DNA of 52,286 nucleotides from a virus: IMG/VR virus record IMGVR_UViG_3300030012_002942, positions 1 through 52,286 of that record. One strand, written 5' to 3'. This document shows positions 9,320 to 16,935 of the stretch, piece by piece. The translations under genes were made by a program, and so were the position numbers. The notes beneath the pieces were generated by a model that saw only the letters and a program-made list of their open reading frames with translations, did not search any database and was not told the origin of the DNA. Each line of letters starts with the position of its first letter. Position 1 is the stretch's first letter.

Positions 9320-10840
9320 ATGGCAGATCAAAATAAACTATCTCCTAAAGATTACCCTGGGCTTTACTCTTATGGCTCAAATGAATTAGGGGCTAGAAAT
9401 ATACATATAGAAAGGATTATTTACAGGGATGGCATATTCCCAGAAAATCTAATTGTAAACTCAATGAGTACTTGGTCAACTGATCGATTCTATGGGATTG
9501 TCAACACAAAGGGAAATACAGTTGTTCCAGACCAGAAGTTCTTGAAGCCACTATATTTTACCGACAACCAGAGTCAGTTTGCACTAAACTTTGTTGCCGA
9601 CGCTTGGTACGACTTATCCCAGCGCTTACGTGAACTCGGTGATCAGAACATAATATTTAGAAACAGTCCCTGGCTTGAGCCCACAGTCGTCAAGGCTTGG
9701 AACCCTGCCACTGTTGAATATGACGACTATATGAGAAATATTGTTTACAGATATTTTATTGAAAACTTTTTGCCTCTTGGAAACAAGGAAAGAAGAATAA
9801 GAAATATTAATGATTTCCTAAATGTGTTTGACGAATATATTGACTTGGCTGTATCGCTAGTCGGACCAACAACCTTTAGCGGATACATAGAGGGAGTAAG
9901 CCTATCCCCTCTGATGTCAGGTTTGATGATTGAGATATCAGATGAAACATACTCAGATGATTTTACAAAGTCATATGAGTTCCTCGACGACAACTTTGAG
10001 CTTGTCTCTAATATTGTAGCCCAATATGGGTTTTCTATAGATAGAAATATTCCTTGGAGGCTTATAGCTGATCTTCGAAGCCCAGCTATGCAAGAATATA
10101 TGTATGGTGTGCCGATTGATGAGTTTGAGGATTCATACCCTGACCCCTTGCCTTGCGATCCAACATTGCTAGATCAAGAGTTAGCACCTATGGCGTTTGG
10201 ATATTCACAGGTGCCAGGGATGGAAACAGTGAAGAGACGAATAGCAGTTCATTTTGACGAGGATGGTAATCCACAACCTGGCTATCAAGAATATCAACCT
10301 GTCAAGGATGCATCTTCTCAAGAGGAAGTCTTTGAGATTCTTTTTGAAACAGCTTATGATGAGACCTGGAAAAACGATGTTGATCTGTTACAGAAGTACA
10401 TTATAGGCTTTTATAACACTTACGTTACCTCTGCTCCAACAGTCTCGGTCAGAGAGCAATATGTTCAAATTGATTGCATCCCTAAAACAGAGGTTGTTGC
10501 TAGAAATATAATTTCTGAGGAAGAGTTCAGGGCAACCTTTGGCGACCGCTGGAAGCTTAAGACATTTTATGTTTCTCGGCTATCTGAGAGGGACCCTGAC
10601 CGTACGGCAAGAATAAAAAGAAAACAAATCCAACAAATGATGAATATTTATAACCTGAGTTCTGAAAATCGATATATGAGATCACTCAGGTATGCCCAAG
10701 AGGAATATATTGGACCTTATGATACTAATCCTTTAACATTGCGCACAGTAGGGGATATAATTGGATCTACTTCTACTAGGGAAGATGATGCTGTTCCAAA
10801 CATTAGACGACAAAACAGAGTGCGTAGGAATCTATACTAA
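9320..10840 (+). CDS. Baseplate/tail structural protein, unknown, 506 aa
   Basis: ATG at 9320 directly follows the preceding stop. The protein is rich in Tyr, Asp and Asn, like phage virion proteins, and has SMSTWSTDRFYGIVNTKGN near residues 48-66. I do not recognise a family. It is the last gene of the tail block; its final 56 bases overlap the family A polymerase gene in another frame, which marks the structural-to-replication border. Confidence 0.6.
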   Translation: MADQNKLSPKDYPGLYSYGSNELGARNIHIERIIYRDGIFPENLIVNSMSTWSTDRFYGIVNTKGNTVVPDQKFLKPLYFTDNQSQFALNFVADAWYDLSQRLRELGDQNIIFRNSPWLEPTVVKAWNPATVEYDDYMRNIVYRYFIENFLPLGNKERRIRNINDFLNVFDEYIDLAVSLVGPTTFSGYIEGVSLSPLMSGLMIEISDETYSDDFTKSYEFLDDNFELVSNIVAQYGFSIDRNIPWRLIADLRSPAMQEYMYGVPIDEFEDSYPDPLPCDPTLLDQELAPMAFGYSQVPGMETVKRRIAVHFDEDGNPQPGYQEYQPVKDASSQEEVFEILFETAYDETWKNDVDLLQKYIIGFYNTYVTSAPTVSVREQYVQIDCIPKTEVVARNIISEEEFRATFGDRWKLKTFYVSRLSERDPDRTARIKRKQIQQMMNIYNLSSENRYMRSLRYAQEEYIGPYDTNPLTLRTVGDIIGSTSTREDDAVPNIRRQNRVRRNLY

Positions 10841-12008
10841 TAATAGCCTTCTATTCGATTTAGAAGAGTTCCCAAAGAATCTTACTGCAACTTGGAAATA
10901 TGCTCCTTATCTTCGTGATCTCGATGTAGATTATGTCTCCCTTTATTTGGAGGGAGGTAAGATTGGCGATAACATACCAGAATACCTAAGTGATGACTGG
11001 GATGATGTATCGAAAAAGATCCTAGCTTTCAAGCGATCATTGGCTATATCTCAGGTCAATACTCAGGAAAACTGCTTTTTTGATCTTGTCCCTGATCGCT
11101 TCTTGGTTGATTTTTGCGAGGTAAAGAATAAAATATGTCAACATATTCTTAAGACAGTAAAGAAACCTGATCGTTATGACTTTCATAGGCACATATCAAT
11201 GATGCTGGGAGACATAGCAACAAGAAAAGTACTAATAGATACCAAGAGAGTGAAAACTTTTCAATCATCTGTTAAGTTGAAGAATCAAGCAAATATGATT
11301 CTCAATAATAAACCATACGTTGATTATAACCAGTTTGGCACTAAGACAGGGAGATTGACCACCAAAAAAGGATCATTTCCAATACTGACACTCAGTAAAG
11401 AGTTTCGATCAGCGGTTTTACCTCAGAATGATTACTTTATTGAGCTAGACTTCAACGGTGCAGAGGTCAGAACCTTGTTGGGGCTACTTGGAAAGCCTCA
11501 ACCAGCCGAAGATGTACACGATTTTCACCTAGAAAACGTTTTTACTAACATTAATACAAGAGATGCCGCCAAAGTTGCGTTTTTTGCGTGGCTATACGGG
11601 TCTAAGACGGCTGTTGGGTATCAAGATATGCAAAAATTAGCTAGTTTTTACGAAAAAGATCGGCTACTCGAAGAATATTGGGATGGCAACACAGTTAGAA
11701 CGCCATTTAGGAAAGAGATCCCGGACACGAGCGAACATCACGCCTTGAACTACCTAGTTCAATCTACCGCAGCAGAACTGACCCTAAAGCAGGCTCTAAA
11801 GATGGAGTACCTACTTCGCAAACAGTCCTCGGGATCTAATATTGCTTTTCTAATCCATGATGCTGTTGTGTTGGATATGAAAAAAGAGGATGAGAGCCTA
11901 ATTAAGTCATTAGTAAGGCTTATGAGTTCTACTAACTTTGGGACTTTCAAGGTAAATATAAAAAGAGGTAAAACTCTAGGTTCTATGAAGGATATACAAG
12001 TTGGATAA
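10785..12008 (+). CDS. Short family A DNA polymerase (polymerase domain only)
   Basis: The three family A motifs are visible. Motif A is IELDFNGAEVRTLLGLL (catalytic Asp near residue 222). Motif B is TRDAAKVAFFAWLYG with the conserved Arg, Lys, Phe, Tyr-Gly (Lys near 263). Motif C is LIHDAVVLD near 356-364; the Glu after the catalytic Asp of E. coli Pol I is replaced by Ala. GTKTGRLT and LNYLVQSTAAEL also match. At about 407 residues it lacks an exonuclease domain and has short fingers. ATG 10785 or 10788 is preferred over TTG 10761; it overlaps the upstream gene. It may serve repair, primer replacement or lesion bypass beside DnaE. Confidence 0.88.
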   Translation: MMLFQTLDDKTECVGIYTNNSLLFDLEEFPKNLTATWKYAPYLRDLDVDYVSLYLEGGKIGDNIPEYLSDDWDDVSKKILAFKRSLAISQVNTQENCFFDLVPDRFLVDFCEVKNKICQHILKTVKKPDRYDFHRHISMMLGDIATRKVLIDTKRVKTFQSSVKLKNQANMILNNKPYVDYNQFGTKTGRLTTKKGSFPILTLSKEFRSAVLPQNDYFIELDFNGAEVRTLLGLLGKPQPAEDVHDFHLENVFTNINTRDAAKVAFFAWLYGSKTAVGYQDMQKLASFYEKDRLLEEYWDGNTVRTPFRKEIPDTSEHHALNYLVQSTAAELTLKQALKMEYLLRKQSSGSNIAFLIHDAVVLDMKKEDESLIKSLVRLMSSTNFGTFKVNIKRGKTLGSMKDIQVG

Positions 12009-12861
12009 AGTCATTGGACTAGGTAAGCTCGGCTGCGCTATCGCAGAGCACCTTACCGCATACCCTGAATACAGGATATACAAGATAGATTCGGATATTG
12101 ATGAAAGAGGAAGCCTTTCAATAGGTGAATACCCAGGTCACGATGATTATGAGAACAACCTTGATCAAGATGAGGTTGCTGTTTATCTTCGGTCGATCAA
12201 AAACAAGGATGAGGTGCTTATGGTCGTTGAGGGCGGCGATCCTGTTTCAGGGGCAATCCTTAAAATACTAGAAACAATAAAAGAATCAAAGTTAAATGTT
12301 CTTTACGTTGTGCCCGATAGGGTGATGTGTTCAGAGATCCAACGCCGTGATGACAAAATTGCATTTAATGTTTTGCAGGAATATGCAAGGAGCGGAGTTT
12401 TTGAGAAAATCTTTCTAGTCCATCGTCAAGCTGTGGATGCGCTAGTTGGCGATGTGCCTATTCAAGAATACGAAAAGAACGTTTCTTACTTTATTTCATA
12501 CATCGTGGCAATGATAAACTTCTTTAATCATACAGAGCCAATTCTTGCAAACAAGATTGAGCCGCACAACATTTCAAGATTAGTAACTTTTGGCGTATCT
12601 TCCCTCGACGAAGACCAGGCAGAGATTAAGCTATTGTATCCACTAGAAAATACAAGAGACATTCACTTCTTCTATGGCATACCAGAATCCGACCTGGATG
12701 ATGACCCATCGCTGACAAATAAAATAAAGAAGCATGTCAAGAGTTATAAAGAAGAAGATGTATCAACAAGTTTTTCAGTATATTCAACAGATTTTGAAAA
12801 CCTAATGGTTCTGTGTACGGCTTATTCCTCGAAGATTCAGCCTGTTTTAGATACTATTTAG
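12001..12861 (+). CDS. Divergent FtsZ/tubulin-like protein
   Basis: TTG start at 12001 inside the end of the polymerase gene. The N-terminus DKVIGLGKLGCAIAEHL then YRIYKIDSD matches the FtsZ Rossmann start and the first nucleotide loops. Residues 76-85 (VEGGDPVSGA) align with the tubulin signature GGGTGSG but are degenerate. LNVLYVVPDR, a long helix, and IQEYEKNVSYFISYIVA follow the FtsZ order. The C-terminal half (IHFFYGIPESDL… FENLMVLCTAY) resembles the FtsZ second domain. Phage tubulins (PhuZ, TubZ) form filaments that position DNA; whether this one binds GTP is doubtful. A simple Rossmann enzyme is the alternative. Confidence 0.6.
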   Translation: MDKVIGLGKLGCAIAEHLTAYPEYRIYKIDSDIDERGSLSIGEYPGHDDYENNLDQDEVAVYLRSIKNKDEVLMVVEGGDPVSGAILKILETIKESKLNVLYVVPDRVMCSEIQRRDDKIAFNVLQEYARSGVFEKIFLVHRQAVDALVGDVPIQEYEKNVSYFISYIVAMINFFNHTEPILANKIEPHNISRLVTFGVSSLDEDQAEIKLLYPLENTRDIHFFYGIPESDLDDDPSLTNKIKKHVKSYKEEDVSTSFSVYSTDFENLMVLCTAYSSKIQPVLDTI

Positions 12862-12885
12862 TGTAAGGCGTTAAGGCTCCTAGGA

Positions 12886-12896
12886 AACTAGTTATA
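12886..12896 (+). promoter_or_regulatory. Recurrent intergenic motif AACTAGTTATA
   Basis: This 11-base string sits 25 bases before the start at 12922. The same string is at 22588-22598 before the glycosyltransferase gene, and AACTAGTTA is at 34399-34407 before ftsH. It may be a phage promoter element or regulator site; function is unproven. Confidence 0.3.
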
Positions 12897-12921
12897 GAAC
12901 ACATTTGAGGAAAACATTTTA

Positions 12922-13362
12922 ATGAAACAAGAACGAGGTGTACTACTAGCGTCCTTTATAAAGGCTGAGAGTGAAGAGGAAGTTTTAGCTGAAGTAGAGT
13001 TTATTGCTTCTAATATTAATTTGACAAATAAGTATATATTTCTACTAGAAGACAAAGAAGACCCCACAAATAAGATATTGTCATATAATGCAATTGTGTC
13101 TAAGAATAGGGTCTATAATCCACGCCTATACACTATTCGTGTTCATCGTAAAAAACAGACCAACACCTTGTATACTATTAACGCCTTAAATAAAGCCGTT
13201 GCTCTGGAGCACGACGGACAAACAGGGAAGCACCTAAAACTAGATTGGGAAAAGTACCAAGATAGTATATTACTAACAGCCGGCAGTGACCTTAGAGTAC
13301 ACAATGTCACCGTCGCCAAAATCTTTCAGGTCGAGGACGAACCAGTTAACGAAGGAGAGTGA
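12922..13362 (+). CDS. Unknown protein, 146 aa, next to the FtsZ-like gene
   Basis: The sequence has an alpha/beta look, with LLASFIKAESEEEVLAEVEF and KYIFLLEDKEDPTNKILSYN in the first half and a basic strand pair (YTIRVHRKKQTNTLYTIN) in the middle. I do not recognise the family. The start is preceded by a TTGAGG site at 12905-12910. It lies between the FtsZ-like gene and a small membrane protein, so it could be a partner of either, but this is only context. Confidence 0.65.
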   Translation: MKQERGVLLASFIKAESEEEVLAEVEFIASNINLTNKYIFLLEDKEDPTNKILSYNAIVSKNRVYNPRLYTIRVHRKKQTNTLYTINALNKAVALEHDGQTGKHLKLDWEKYQDSILLTAGSDLRVHNVTVAKIFQVEDEPVNEGE

Positions 13363-13363
13363 G

Positions 13364-13459
13364 TTGTCTAAGTATTTGGATATAACTATCGCTGTCGCCT
13401 ATCTACCAATTTATCTAACTTTAGTAGCATTTGATTTGCTTACAAAGTCCCAGCCCTAA
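13364..13459 (+). CDS. Small single-span membrane protein, 31 aa
   Basis: A TTG start at 13364-13366 follows a strong AAGGAG site at 13352-13357 and begins two bases after the previous stop. The product has one hydrophobic segment, ITIAVAYLPIYLTLVAFDLL (residues 7-26), with short polar ends. This is a plausible one-pass inner-membrane peptide. Function is unknown; phage peptides of this kind include lysis, lysis-inhibition and superinfection factors. The case for it being real is the ribosome site plus the membrane segment. Confidence 0.5.
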   Translation: MSKYLDITIAVAYLPIYLTLVAFDLLTKSQP

Positions 13460-13503
13460 GTCTCTAAAATATTTAGGGAATCAAAAAAACATCATTAAAA
13501 AGC

Positions 13504-13531
13504 TTTACACGTCATAGACGTGTGGTACTAT
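13504..13531 (+). promoter_or_regulatory. Promoter for the gp32-uvsX operon
   Basis: TTTACA at 13504-13509 and TACTAT at 13526-13531 with 16 bases between, and a TGG just before the -10 (extended -10 style). The same layout recurs at five other places in the window. A perfect inverted repeat fills the spacer (next entry). Confidence 0.6.
13507..13523. promoter_or_regulatory. Palindromic operator-like site in promoter spacer
   Basis: ACACGTC-ATA-GACGTGT is a perfect 7-base inverted repeat with a 3-base centre, lying between the -35 and -10 boxes. A dimeric DNA-binding protein at this place would block RNA polymerase. No other copy of the full palindrome was seen. Confidence 0.5.
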
Positions 13532-13567
13532 ATGTTCAAGGTCAACTAACCAGTAAAGGAGAAAATA

Positions 13568-14353
13568 ATGGCTATTGACTTAAACAAGATGCGGCAGAAG
13601 CACGCTGCTCTTACTAACCGTGGTGGCGACACCAACGATTTCTTTTGGAAGCCCGAAGAGGGTACACACCAAATTCGACTAGTGTGTCCAGAATCTGGTG
13701 ATCCATTCTTTGAAGCATATTATCACTATGGGATGGGCACTGAAGGTCGTACGACCGTGTTGAGCCCCCGCACCTTCGGCGAGGATGATCCTATCGCCGA
13801 GTGGGGTACCCGCCTCTGGAACGAGGGAACCGACGCATCCAAGGAAGCAGCTAAGCGCTTCTGGCCTAAGATGCGAGTCTTTGCTCCTGTCGTTGTCCGT
13901 GGTGAAGAGGACAAGGGTGTTCGCTGGTGGGGCTTTTCCCGCACCACCTACCAAGCACTGCTTGATGTAGTTCTTGATCCTGAGTACGGTGACATCACCG
14001 ATACTGAGAAGGGCACTGACCTTCGCATTGATTACGGTAAGAAGCAGGGACAATCATTCCCAACTACCGATATCCGTCCAATGCGTCGCACAAGCGCCCT
14101 TGCTGATTCTGAAGAGCAAGTCAACACTCTTCTAGAGTCGCTTCCTGCTGCCGACAGTGTTTTCGAGCGTACTACTCTTGAGCAGTGTGAAAAGGTTCTT
14201 TCCGAAACTCTCGGCGAATCAGATACCTCAGCCGAGGGTAACGAAACGACTCGCTACAACAATAACACTAGCACTACTGAGGCTACCAAAACTGGTAACA
14301 ATCTCGAAGGTGTCAGTGACATTGAGTCAGCGTTTGATGATTTACTGTCGTAG
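13568..14353 (+). CDS. 32: Single-stranded DNA-binding protein, T4 gp32-like
   Basis: The 261-residue protein coats single-stranded DNA during replication and recombination. It begins with a basic LAST-like N-terminus (DLNKMRQKHAAL), has an aromatic-rich core with FFWKPEEGTHQIRLVCP, and ends in an acidic tail DIESAFDDLLS after a Ser/Thr/Asn-rich linker, the hallmark of gp32 used to recruit partner proteins. The start has an AAAGGAG site at 13554-13560. It is followed by uvsX, its usual partner in recombination. Shorter than T4 gp32 (301). Confidence 0.85.
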   Translation: MAIDLNKMRQKHAALTNRGGDTNDFFWKPEEGTHQIRLVCPESGDPFFEAYYHYGMGTEGRTTVLSPRTFGEDDPIAEWGTRLWNEGTDASKEAAKRFWPKMRVFAPVVVRGEEDKGVRWWGFSRTTYQALLDVVLDPEYGDITDTEKGTDLRIDYGKKQGQSFPTTDIRPMRRTSALADSEEQVNTLLESLPAADSVFERTTLEQCEKVLSETLGESDTSAEGNETTRYNNNTSTTEATKTGNNLEGVSDIESAFDDLLS

Positions 14354-14371
14354 TTGACCGACACCCGCAGG

Positions 14372-14408
14372 GAGGCACGGGGTTACAGGTGCCTCTCCAC
14401 TTTTGGAG
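14372..14408 (+). promoter_or_regulatory. Two adjacent hairpins between gp32 and uvsX, the second covering the ribosome site
   Basis: GAGGCAC (14372-14378) pairs with GTGCCTC (14389-14395). Immediately after, CTCCA (14395-14399) pairs with TGGAG (14404-14408), hiding the GGAG ribosome site of uvsX (ATG 14414). There is no T run, so this is more likely translational control or RNA processing than a strong terminator. Confidence 0.5.
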
Positions 14409-14413
14409 ATAAA

Positions 14414-15481
14414 ATGGCTAAAGAAAAAAACACCCTTGCTAGTGCTCTTCGAAGCGAGCTTAACAAGGCAGCAAAAGAAAATATTGCTTTCGACTTACAC
14501 GGGGATAACCCAACAGACGTAAAGACTTGGATATCAACAGGTTCAACTTTACTAGATTATATTATTTCCAACCGCCGCCAAGGTGGCATCCCAGTAGGCA
14601 AGCTCACCACTATTGCTGGTGAATCTGCAAGTGGTAAAAGTCTTTTAGTAACGCAAATCCTAGCCAATACTCAAAAGATGGGTGGGCTTGCTGTCTACAT
14701 TGACACCGAGAACGCTGCCTCCCCAGATTTTATGGAGCAGTTGGGACTTGACACAAAGAACAACTTTATCTATGTTCAGCCAGGAACCATTGAAGAGGTG
14801 TTTGAAAACATCGAGCGACTGATTGGTTTGATCCGTGAAAAGGCACCTGAGAAGCTTGTTTGCATTGTTTGGGACAGTGTTGCTGGCACGCCAGTCAAAG
14901 CCGAGGTTGAGGGTGATTATGATCCTAACAGCCGTATCGGTTTGACAGCCAAAGCACTAGCCAAAGGGATGCGAAAAGTTACAGAGACGCTTGGCAAAGA
15001 GCAGATCGCTATGGTCTTTACTAATCAGTTGAAAACCAACATCGGCGTGATGTTCGGCGACAACCGAGTAGAGCCAGGTGGTAAAGCATTGCCATATCAC
15101 GCCTCCACCCGTATCTGGCTAACCCAGCACAAAGGGAAGGCTAACGGGCAGATCCTAAATAGTAAAAAGCAAGTAATTGGTTTTCATACCAGTGCTAAGA
15201 CTATAAAGTCTAGGTTTGGTCCATCTCCACGATCTTGTGAGTTTGATGTATTGTTCGATCTTGAGAATGATCGAGTTGGCGTAGATGATGAGGGCTCATG
15301 GCTCAGTGCAATCGCCAATACTCCTGGGTGTGTTCGCAGCGGTGCCTGGTATACTATCAGTGTCGATGGTGAAGATAAAAAGTTTCAAGCCAAAGAGTTT
15401 TTGTCACTTTTGGAAGATAAGAAGTTTCGATCCAGGGTTCTTGATATTCTTGAAGATGAATACCGAATAGGCAAGAAATAG
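14414..15481 (+). CDS. uvsX: UvsX/RecA-like recombinase
   Basis: A 355-residue strand-exchange ATPase. Walker A is GESASGKS at residues 69-76, followed by YIDTENAASPDFMEQLGLD, the RecA/UvsX catalytic Glu segment. Walker B is LVCIVWDSVAG and loop 2 is in the TNQLKTNIG region. The ATG at 14414 has GGAG six bases upstream; the longer in-frame TTG at 14354 is not credible because it would include the hairpin region. It forms an operon with gp32 and acts in replication restart and repair. Confidence 0.9.
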   Translation: MAKEKNTLASALRSELNKAAKENIAFDLHGDNPTDVKTWISTGSTLLDYIISNRRQGGIPVGKLTTIAGESASGKSLLVTQILANTQKMGGLAVYIDTENAASPDFMEQLGLDTKNNFIYVQPGTIEEVFENIERLIGLIREKAPEKLVCIVWDSVAGTPVKAEVEGDYDPNSRIGLTAKALAKGMRKVTETLGKEQIAMVFTNQLKTNIGVMFGDNRVEPGGKALPYHASTRIWLTQHKGKANGQILNSKKQVIGFHTSAKTIKSRFGPSPRSCEFDVLFDLENDRVGVDDEGSWLSAIANTPGCVRSGAWYTISVDGEDKKFQAKEFLSLLEDKKFRSRVLDILEDEYRIGKK

Positions 15482-15489
15482 GTATCAAC

Positions 15490-15921
15490 ATGGAGTCTGA
15501 CCCGAGTAATACAATTCGCAATAAGTTTCTCAAGTTGGCTCTCCGCCGTATTGACGGAGAAGAATATGACCAAGATATTCAGCACAGACACGCTGCTGTT
15601 GTTGTAAAAGCCGGGCGTGTATTGTCAATAGGGCGAAACAGAAATAAGACTCACCCCCAATCCGTTGGTGTTGAAGAAGACGGCGAAGCCTTCACTAAGA
15701 CTGTGCATGCTGAAATGGATGCAATTCTGAAGGTAAAGAATAAAAAGCATCTAAAAGGTGCGACCATTTATGTGGCTCGTAAAGGCAGAAATCAGAAACC
15801 TGGGATGTCTAGTCCCTGCGAGATGTGTCAAGAAATGATCAGCAAATATGGCTTGAAAAAGGCGATATTTACGACAGAGTGTGGCACAGGAACAATAGAG
15901 TTTAACGGAGAGAAGAAATGA
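15490..15921 (+). CDS. dCMP/cytidine deaminase family protein
   Basis: The 143-residue protein carries the zinc deaminase motifs HAE (residues 73-75, TVHAEMDAIL) and PCxxC (110-113, SSPCEMC). This fold deaminates cytosine in nucleotides, most often dCMP to dUMP in phages, feeding thymidylate synthesis. Substrate cannot be told by sight. Its stop overlaps the start of the 5' nuclease gene by four bases (ATGA). Length is normal for the family. Confidence 0.85.
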   Translation: MESDPSNTIRNKFLKLALRRIDGEEYDQDIQHRHAAVVVKAGRVLSIGRNRNKTHPQSVGVEEDGEAFTKTVHAEMDAILKVKNKKHLKGATIYVARKGRNQKPGMSSPCEMCQEMISKYGLKKAIFTTECGTGTIEFNGEKK

Positions 15922-16874
15922 AGAGGTTGTTGATTATCGATGGCATGAACTTGTTTATCAGAAACTATGTAATGTCCCCGCAACTAGATGCCAATGGAAA
16001 GCCAATTGGCGGCTTGACAGGTTTTATGAGGTCTCTTCAGAAAGAGGTCCGCAGAGCTAAGCCTGATCGTGTTGCTATTGCCTGGGAGGGTCCAGGGGGG
16101 TCTCAGAAGCGCAGAGAAAAGAATAAAAACTATAAAGTCGGTCGCAAAGCCCCTCGCTTGAATCGTGCCTATGAATTCAACTCTCCAGAGGAAGAGAAAG
16201 AAAATAAGTATGCCCAACTGGTGCGACTAACAGAATATATAGAGCACCTGCCAGTGCTTCAGCTTTCTTTGGAAAACGTTGAAGCAGATGATATTATAGC
16301 CTGGTTGTGTCACTCGGGTGAGTATGATGAATGGCAAAAACTAATCATCTCGAACGATAGGGACTTCATTCAACTTTGTGACGATAAGACAGTTCTTGTA
16401 CGACCAGGAAAAAATGAAGAAGTTCTGAATCAAAATAAAGTTTTGGAACAATACCAGATTCACCCAAGAAACTTTGCCTGGGCAAGAGCAATCACTGGTG
16501 ATAAATCAGATAATATAGACGGTGTGAAAGGTCTTGGTTTGGCAACCGTAGCCAAAAGATTTTCCTTCCTTTCAGAAAATAAAGACTATAACTTGAAAGA
16601 CATTTTGACTCACGCAAAAAATAATAATTCTAAAATCAAGGCTTATCAGAATGTTCTAGACAGTGAAGAAATAATCGCATCGAATTACGAAATTATGCAG
16701 CTATATACCTCTACCATATCGACTCAAGGAGTGCAAAAGCTCAAATATGCGATTCAGAACGACGGGGTTGTTCTAAATCGCTCTGAAATTAGAAAAATGC
16801 TCCTTAAAGACGGTATTGGAACCCTCAATATTGATGAACTTATGCTAATGCTAAACTCTCATAAAAAAGTATGA
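15918..16874 (+). CDS. rnh: 5'-3' exonuclease / RNase H (FEN-like)
   Basis: The 318-residue protein has the PIN/FEN acidic centre: IIDGMN at 6-11, VEADDIIAWL near 114-123, SNDRDFI near 139-145, and the ITGDKSDNIDGVKGLG helix-three-turn-helix near 193-208. Such enzymes remove RNA primers from Okazaki fragments. The gene lies between deaminase and helicase in the replication block. T4 RNase H is 305 residues, so the size matches. Confidence 0.87.
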   Translation: MKRLLIIDGMNLFIRNYVMSPQLDANGKPIGGLTGFMRSLQKEVRRAKPDRVAIAWEGPGGSQKRREKNKNYKVGRKAPRLNRAYEFNSPEEEKENKYAQLVRLTEYIEHLPVLQLSLENVEADDIIAWLCHSGEYDEWQKLIISNDRDFIQLCDDKTVLVRPGKNEEVLNQNKVLEQYQIHPRNFAWARAITGDKSDNIDGVKGLGLATVAKRFSFLSENKDYNLKDILTHAKNNNSKIKAYQNVLDSEEIIASNYEIMQLYTSTISTQGVQKLKYAIQNDGVVLNRSEIRKMLLKDGIGTLNIDELMLMLNSHKKV

Positions 16875-16882
16875 GATTAGAC

Positions 16883-16911
16883 TAGACAGTTCTATATTTT
16901 TGGGACATAAT
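16883..16911 (+). promoter_or_regulatory. Probable promoter before the helicase gene
   Basis: TAGACA at 16883-16888 and CATAAT at 16906-16911, 17 bases apart, in the 61-base gap before the helicase start. Match to a sigma-70 type promoter is moderate. Confidence 0.4.
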
Positions 16912-16935
16912 GAAGAACAGTAAAAGAGGTTTCTA

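Noticed and set aside
12001-12861. Reading the FtsZ-like protein as an NAD-dependent dehydrogenase
   Set aside because: The GxGxxG start fits, but the following GGDPVSGA loop, long helix and second-domain pattern follow FtsZ better; kept as the alternative.
13460-13495. Hairpin CTCTAAA-ATA-TTTAGGG after the 31-residue gene as a terminator
   Set aside because: Short AT-rich stem with a G-T pair and followed by A's, not T's.
13679-14053. Minus-strand open frame of 124 residues across the gp32 gene
   Set aside because: Antisense shadow of a well-supported gene, no ribosome site, no family resemblance.
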